In this document: positions 59,636 to 64,000 of the stretch, piece by piece
How the letters are laid out: the number at the start of each line of letters is the position of its first letter
Numbering within the stretch: position 1 is the first letter of the stretch
Assembly: GCA_034430555.1 (NCBI GenBank)
Contig: DAOUEM010000495.1
Location: 14,482 to 78,481, forward strand
Reading direction: 5' to 3'
Origin: DAOTXK01 sp034430555
GTDB taxonomy: Bacteria > Chloroflexota > Anaerolineae > Aggregatilineales > Ch27
Length of the DNA stretch: 64,000 nt
Translations under genes and position numbers: made by a program
Notes under the pieces: model-generated
Database searches by the model: none
Told to the model about the DNA's origin: nothing
The model's input: the letters and a program-made list of their open reading frames with translations, nothing else

Positions 59636-62071
59636 ATGGGTATCGATAGCGTGAATCAACTGCTGGACGCGCTGCTAAAGGCGACCACGTCGGACCAGGT
59701 CAACCATATCCTGGCCGAGCTGGGCGACGGCCCCGACGTCGACGTAGATGAGCCGTTCGGGGCGCTGGGCTGCCAGTGGCACTTCTTTGACGACAACTCG
59801 TCGAACATGTCGACGATCAATCTCGGCTCCAAGCCGGGCCACAGCCTGACCGAGCGGGTCACCAACGCTATCGATGCCGTCTTCGAGCGCGAGATGCTGC
59901 TGCAGGGCAACCCGGCCCACCCGCCGGGGTCACCGCTGGAAGCGGCCGATGCCTGGTTTGACCGCCCCTGGTCCACGGCCGGGGATGGGCTGTTTAATAT
60001 GGACCCGGCGCAGATCGACGCCTACTCCCGCTGGGTGCAGATCGTCATGCTGCCCGGCGAGGACATCGCCAAGCCCACGGTCGACGTGGTCGACCAGGGC
60101 ATTGGCATGGAACCGGACGAGTTCACCAGCACCATCCTGAGCTTCCACCGCGGCAACAAGATCAATAAGCTGTACCTGGCCGGCGCCTTCGGGCAGGGTG
60201 GATCGGCCACCATCGCCTTCAGCGACTACACGCTGATTTTGTCGCGCCATCTGCACGGGGGCAACACGGTCGGCTTCACGCTGGTCAAGCAGATGGACCT
60301 GGACGAGATTTACAAGGAAAACGCCTACGTCTTCCTGGCCGTGCCGAAACCGGACGGCACCCTGACCGTGCCCGGCAGCGAGGTCGAAGGCCCGATCGAA
60401 GCCTACCCCGGCGTGAAATCGACCTCGTCCCACAAGCCCCAGGCCTTCACCCACGGCACGATCGTCCGTCACTACGGGTACCAGGCGCGGAGCATGGAGA
60501 ATCCACTGTCCTCCAGCCCTGGCAACATGTACCACCTGATGAACTACATGCTCTTCGACCCCGTGCTGCCCTTCCGGGTGGTGGACCTGCGTCAGCCGGG
60601 CCATTACCGGAGCCGGGTCGTCATCGGGTCGCGCAACCGGCTGTTGGCCGACGGTGGGTTTGCCGACGTGCGCCATCACCAGCCGCGCTTCTGGCTGCGC
60701 CCCACGGAAGACTCCGAGCAAACGCTGGGCGTGGAATACTGGGTGGTGTTCTCCTCCCATAACAAACCGAGCCAGAACGGCAACAAGCCCACCCAGCGCG
60801 TCCGCCCGCACGACCTGTTCCTGGACCCGGCGCACCCGATCATCGGCACGCTCAACGGCCAGAACCACGGCGAGCTGACGCCGCGCATCATCCGCGAGGC
60901 CAGGCTGCCGCAGGTGGCCAAACACATCATCGTGCACCTGGACCTGACCGTCGTCAGCAAGCGCACGCGCAGCCAGCTTTTATCCTCCACGCGCGAGGGC
61001 TTTAAGGAAGGCGAGGTCTTCGACGAGGTGGTGCGCATCTTGCAGGACCACCTCCGCGACGACGAGCACCTGCACGAGATCGAGGCCGAGCTGGAGGAAT
61101 CGCTGCTGGAGCGCGAATCGACGGCGACCACCAAAGAAGTCCGCAACCGCATCACGCGCCTGCTGCGTGAGTTTAAGATCGACTTCCGGCATGTGGGTGA
61201 CTTCCCCGGCATGGAGCTGGACGGAACCGGGAACCCCATCCCCCGCACCCGGAAGCCGCCGACGCGCCGCCAACCGCTGGACACGCTGCCCTATCCCGAC
61301 GTGACTCGCCTGGAGATCGTCAGCCCGCAGAAAGTGCTGCGCATCCACCAGGGCGACAGCCGTTTCGTCAAGGTGGAGACCAACGCCGACCGCACCTACG
61401 ACAAGATCGGCGCGATAAAAATCCGGACCATCCCCGATCACCTGGACGACGTCTCCAAGGGGCCGCTGATCGGGGGGCGCATCAACTGGCGGCTGCGCCC
61501 GCGCAAGGAATCCAAGCCCGGCGACATTGGCCGGGTGCTGGTCTCGCTGACCCTGCCCAACGGCGAGCAGATCGTGGAGCGCATGCCCTACGAAATCCTG
61601 CCGCCGCGCGAGGAAAAGATCAAAACGCCGCGTGGGTACGTGCCCTACTTCGACGTGCAGGGCCTGGACCCCTTCGACAACCCGGACCAGTTCTTCCGCG
61701 TGTGGGATTACCTGGACCCGGAAGAAGACGACATCACCCAGGTGGCCTACAAGGTGATCGAAACACGGGCCGGTCTGATCGTGTATTATTCGAAGGCGTT
61801 CGGCATCTACCGCAGCTGGCTGCAGTCGATCCTGGAGCGGCAACCGAGCCTGGTGCAGCAGTTCACCCAGAACTACGAGATCTGGATCGGCTACTACGCC
61901 ATCTCGCAGTGGCAGCAGCGTAAGCTGGATAACGGCCTGCCGGACTTCAACCTGGAGGAGGAATTACTGGAGCGCATGCAGGACCGCGACGGCGCCATCG
62001 TGGCCGAGATGCAGGTCAAGCAAGCGCTGGAAGTGGCCGACCTGCAGCGCAAGTTCGCCAACCTGACGTAG
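59636..62071 (+). CDS. Stand-alone GHKL (Hsp90/MutL/MORC-like) ATPase, function unknown
   Basis: This 811-residue protein has a GHKL ATPase domain in its first third. The N box is LTERVTNAIDAVFERE (Asn77), the G1 box is VVDQGIGM (Asp153, Gly155, Gly157) and the G2 lid is GAFGQGGSA (183-191). The rest, including FRVVDLRQPGHYRSRVVIGSRNRLL, a mixed charged region about 450-560, a beta-rich segment 565-680 and a C-terminal helical part, matches no family I recognise. The ATG at 59636 has GGAGA 8 bases upstream; ATG and TTG codons slightly upstream are less likely. MORC-like ATPases of bacteria often occur with restriction or defence genes, but none are adjacent. It is monocistronic and ends at a strong terminator. 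Confidence 0.75.
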   Translation: MGIDSVNQLLDALLKATTSDQVNHILAELGDGPDVDVDEPFGALGCQWHFFDDNSSNMSTINLGSKPGHSLTERVTNAIDAVFEREMLLQGNPAHPPGSPLEAADAWFDRPWSTAGDGLFNMDPAQIDAYSRWVQIVMLPGEDIAKPTVDVVDQGIGMEPDEFTSTILSFHRGNKINKLYLAGAFGQGGSATIAFSDYTLILSRHLHGGNTVGFTLVKQMDLDEIYKENAYVFLAVPKPDGTLTVPGSEVEGPIEAYPGVKSTSSHKPQAFTHGTIVRHYGYQARSMENPLSSSPGNMYHLMNYMLFDPVLPFRVVDLRQPGHYRSRVVIGSRNRLLADGGFADVRHHQPRFWLRPTEDSEQTLGVEYWVVFSSHNKPSQNGNKPTQRVRPHDLFLDPAHPIIGTLNGQNHGELTPRIIREARLPQVAKHIIVHLDLTVVSKRTRSQLLSSTREGFKEGEVFDEVVRILQDHLRDDEHLHEIEAELEESLLERESTATTKEVRNRITRLLREFKIDFRHVGDFPGMELDGTGNPIPRTRKPPTRRQPLDTLPYPDVTRLEIVSPQKVLRIHQGDSRFVKVETNADRTYDKIGAIKIRTIPDHLDDVSKGPLIGGRINWRLRPRKESKPGDIGRVLVSLTLPNGEQIVERMPYEILPPREEKIKTPRGYVPYFDVQGLDPFDNPDQFFRVWDYLDPEEDDITQVAYKVIETRAGLIVYYSKAFGIYRSWLQSILERQPSLVQQFTQNYEIWIGYYAISQWQQRKLDNGLPDFNLEEELLERMQDRDGAIVAEMQVKQALEVADLQRKFANLT

Positions 62072-62105
62072 GCGCGGGGTGGCGCTGTTTTCGTGGTGAG
62101 TTTTG

Positions 62106-62133
62106 AAGCCGGGCAAGTGCGCCTGGCTTTTTT
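62106..62133 (+). terminator. Rho-independent terminator after the GHKL gene
   Basis: AAGCCGGGC and GCCTGGCTT form a stem around the loop AAGTGC, with one mismatch, followed by six T. It lies 35 bases after the GHKL stop and 28 bases before the next start, so the two genes are separate transcripts or the terminator is leaky. Confidence 0.8.
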
Positions 62134-62160
62134 GTCTATCCAACAATCAGGAACCTCCTT

Positions 62161-63669
62161 ATGAAAACCGGATTTCGTTCCCGAATAGTATTGGTCGTTT
62201 GCTTCCTGCTGCTGGCCGGGCTGATCCCCGCCGCGGCGCAGGACGGCGCGGCCCAGGACGGCGTAGTGACCATCACCATCCTCAACACCGCCGACGAACA
62301 CGGCTGGCTGCAACCCTTCACGCCCTTCGGCGCGCAGGACGTGCAGGGCGGCGCGGCCAATGTCGCCGGCTGGTGGGCCGAGATCGAAGCCATCGACCCG
62401 GACCACACGCTGATCCTCAGCAGCGGCGACAACTGGACCGGCCCCTCCATCTCAACGTGGTTCCAGGGCGAGCCGGTGGTGGAAGTCTTCAACCTGATGG
62501 GCTACGACGCCACCGTCATCGGCAACCACGAATTCGACTTCGGACGGGAGGTGCTGGACGCACGCATCGCCGCCTCCGATTTCGCCTACCTGGGGGCCAA
62601 CATCCGCGACGCCGAGAGCGGCGACCTGGCCGCCTTCGTCCAGCCGTATATCATCCAGGAGGTGGCCGGCGTGGAGATCGGCATCATCGGCCTGACCACC
62701 ACCGACACGCCCCAGACCACCCACCCAATCAACATCGGCGACCTGGCCTTCGTGGACTACGCGGAAACGCTGGAAACCTACGTGCCGGCGATGCGCGAGG
62801 CCGGGGCGGACGTGATCGTGGTGCTGGCCCACGTCTGCGTGGACGAGCTGAGCACCCTGGCCCGCCGGGACGGCAGCCTGGTCGATGCCATGTTCGGCGG
62901 GCACTGCCACGCCTACACGGCGGCCATGGTCGACGGCGTATCGATCATGGACAGCGGCTGGGCCTGGCGCAGCTACGCCCGCCTGGACATCAGCTACGAC
63001 CCGGCGGCGGAGGCCATCATCGACATGGAACAGGCACTGGTCGAAGTCGCCTACCAGGGCGAGAACCCCGTCACGCCGGACCCCGACGTGCAGGCCATCG
63101 TCGATGGCTGGCAGGCGCAGGCGGACGAGGCGCTGGCCCAGGAGATCGGTTACAGCGCGGAGGGCCTGGCCCGCCAGAGTCCCGAGATGGTCAACTGGGT
63201 GACCGACGCCTGGTTGTGGGCCTACCCGACCGCCGAAGTGGCCGTGACCAACCTGGGCGGCTTCCGGCAGGAAATCCCGGCAGGGCCGATCACGCTGTCC
63301 GATATCGTCGGCGTGCTGCCCTTCGAAAACCGCCTGTACGAGGTGGCAATCACCGGGGCCGAACTGGCGGCCAACCTGGCCTGCTGCGGCGGCGCGGTGA
63401 GCGGCATCACTTACCGGCGGAGCGGCGGCGGCGTGGCCATCACCTTCACCGAGGGGCGCGCCTTCGACCCGGACGCGACTTACCGCGTGCTGATCAGCGA
63501 CTTCATGTACTTCGGCGGGGACGGCTACCTGTTCGGGGCGCAGGACCCGGACGGCTACGACACCGGCATCCAGTGGCGGCAGCCGGCCATCGACTGGCTG
63601 CTGGCGAACGAGACCACGCCCGACGACCCGCTGGAAAACTACCTGGACTTCCTGCCGCGCTTGCCGTGA
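62161..63669 (+). CDS. Secreted 5'-nucleotidase/metallophosphatase (UshA-like)
   Basis: This 502-residue protein has a signal peptide (residues 1-26, ending PAAAQ) and the two UshA domains. The metallophosphatase domain shows ILNTADEHGWLQP (DxH), SSGDNWTG, GNHEFDFG and GGHCHAY. The C-terminal domain with TNLGGFRQEIPAGPITLSDIVGVLPFENRLYEVAITGAEL binds the nucleobase. It would hydrolyse nucleotides or nucleotide sugars outside the membrane to recover phosphate and nucleosides. Its ribosome binding region (GGAACCTCCTT) is unusual but purine-rich upstream. It follows the GHKL terminator. Confidence 0.9.
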   Translation: MKTGFRSRIVLVVCFLLLAGLIPAAAQDGAAQDGVVTITILNTADEHGWLQPFTPFGAQDVQGGAANVAGWWAEIEAIDPDHTLILSSGDNWTGPSISTWFQGEPVVEVFNLMGYDATVIGNHEFDFGREVLDARIAASDFAYLGANIRDAESGDLAAFVQPYIIQEVAGVEIGIIGLTTTDTPQTTHPINIGDLAFVDYAETLETYVPAMREAGADVIVVLAHVCVDELSTLARRDGSLVDAMFGGHCHAYTAAMVDGVSIMDSGWAWRSYARLDISYDPAAEAIIDMEQALVEVAYQGENPVTPDPDVQAIVDGWQAQADEALAQEIGYSAEGLARQSPEMVNWVTDAWLWAYPTAEVAVTNLGGFRQEIPAGPITLSDIVGVLPFENRLYEVAITGAELAANLACCGGAVSGITYRRSGGGVAITFTEGRAFDPDATYRVLISDFMYFGGDGYLFGAQDPDGYDTGIQWRQPAIDWLLANETTPDDPLENYLDFLPRLP

Positions 63670-63740
63670 GGAACCTGTCCCGCCGCGCATCAGAAGAATC
63701 GTGAGAGTGGCTCGCCGTACCTCGCCCCGGCGATAAACGG

Positions 63741-63746
63741 TATACT
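63741..63746 (+). promoter_or_regulatory. Candidate -10 box (TATACT) for the last gene
   Basis: TATACT lies 49 bases before the ATG at 63795. A matching -35 is not obvious. It suggests a separate transcript for the ferredoxin/ASKHA gene. Confidence 0.3.
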
Positions 63747-63794
63747 AGGGCCGCCTGCTTCCAGACCAAAAGCGACCGGCAAGGACGAGTGTTT

Positions 63795-64000
63795 ATGCCC
63801 GTTTCATCCGACAACCAACACCAGCACCGCCTGATCCTGATGCCCTCCGGACGGCAGGGTGACGTGCCCCACGGCACCACCATCCTCAAAGCCGCGCAGA
63901 GCCTGGGCGTGGCGATCGAGTCGATCTGCGGCGGGCGGCAGACGTGCGGCAAGTGCCTGGTGGCGCTGGAACGCGGGCAGTTCCCCAAACACGGCATCAC
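63795..64000 (+). CDS. N-terminus of a ferredoxin/ASKHA-domain protein (corrinoid activator type), cut by the window edge
   Basis: The visible 68 residues form a plant-type [2Fe-2S] ferredoxin start, with IESICGGRQTCGKCLVAL providing Cys45, Cys51 and Cys54. The fourth Cys should lie beyond the window. In proteins of this type, ILKAAQSLGVAIESICGG is followed by an ASKHA (actin-like ATPase) domain, DUF4445, which reductively activates corrinoid methyltransferases. The start ATG follows AAGGACGAG. The gene's length and C-terminus cannot be seen, so a plain ferredoxin is not ruled out. It may serve corrinoid enzymes such as those of the uroporphyrinogen-decarboxylase-like family in this window. 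Confidence 0.72.
   Translation, partial: MPVSSDNQHQHRLILMPSGRQGDVPHGTTILKAAQSLGVAIESICGGRQTCGKCLVALERGQFPKHGI

Overview
The window is a high-GC stretch (mid-60s percent by eye), densely coded and mostly operonic. It looks like a chromosome segment from a Chloroflexota bacterium, probably Anaerolineae-like. This is inferred from the protein families: Thr/Pro-rich linkers in secreted proteins, a Ser/Thr kinase joined to an extracytoplasmic sulfatase-modifying-factor domain, many glycoside hydrolases, a tungsten-type aldehyde oxidoreductase and a b6-like cytochrome b with a multiheme cytochrome c. There is no rRNA or tRNA gene, no CRISPR array and no intact insertion sequence.

Region 1 (117-8669) is a plus-strand deoxysugar module: GH31 glycosidase, HAD phosphatase/mutase, rhamnulokinase, an AOR-family aldehyde oxidoreductase and two class II aldolases. 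The likely flow is deoxysugar to 1-phosphate, then cleavage to DHAP plus lactaldehyde, then oxidation of lactaldehyde. Region 2 (8765-13791) holds a SulP transporter and a quinol-oxidising complex: cytochrome b, Rieske protein and a membrane-anchored tetraheme cytochrome c. Region 3 (13984-20083) has an acyl-CoA ligase, then minus-strand genes: larE-larB for the nickel-pincer cofactor, a GH1 beta-glucosidase and a uroporphyrinogen-decarboxylase-like protein. Region 4 (20552-23998) is the sdhABCD succinate dehydrogenase operon, interrupted by a MITE-like palindrome.

Region 5 (24078-31764) is mixed sugar metabolism: SDR, GDP-mannose-dehydratase-like enzyme, GH4, ChbG/YdjC, inositol-phosphatase-like, threonine-aldolase-like and an MFS exporter. 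Region 6 (31905-40173) is the most unusual block: a kinase with an outside sensor-like domain, followed by three exported redox proteins (a multiheme cytochrome, a beta-propeller/di-heme-peroxidase lipoprotein and an FG-GAP propeller fused to cytochrome c). Region 7 (40378-54396) is a second carbohydrate island: a sulfatase remnant, nagA, L-fuconate dehydratase, an AT-rich immunity-protein gene, a minus-strand sugar-acid operon (eda, kdgK, GH1, amidohydrolase, FAH hydrolase, epimerase), then divergent GH43, fuconolactonase and sulfatase. Region 8 (54400-64000) has larC, a Tat-exported DUF362 protein, a large ADP-ribosylglycohydrolase-family protein, a stand-alone GHKL ATPase, a secreted 5'-nucleotidase and the 5' end of a ferredoxin/ASKHA corrinoid activator.

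The genes together suggest an anaerobic or facultative heterotroph living on plant or algal polysaccharide rich in deoxysugars, uronates and sulfate esters, with a flexible electron-transport chain. The strongest non-coding signals are short tandem duplications sitting on stop codons, a perfect 24-bp palindrome at the predicted larEB transcription start, and a 36-bp dyad enclosing a TATAAT box upstream of the fuconolactonase gene.
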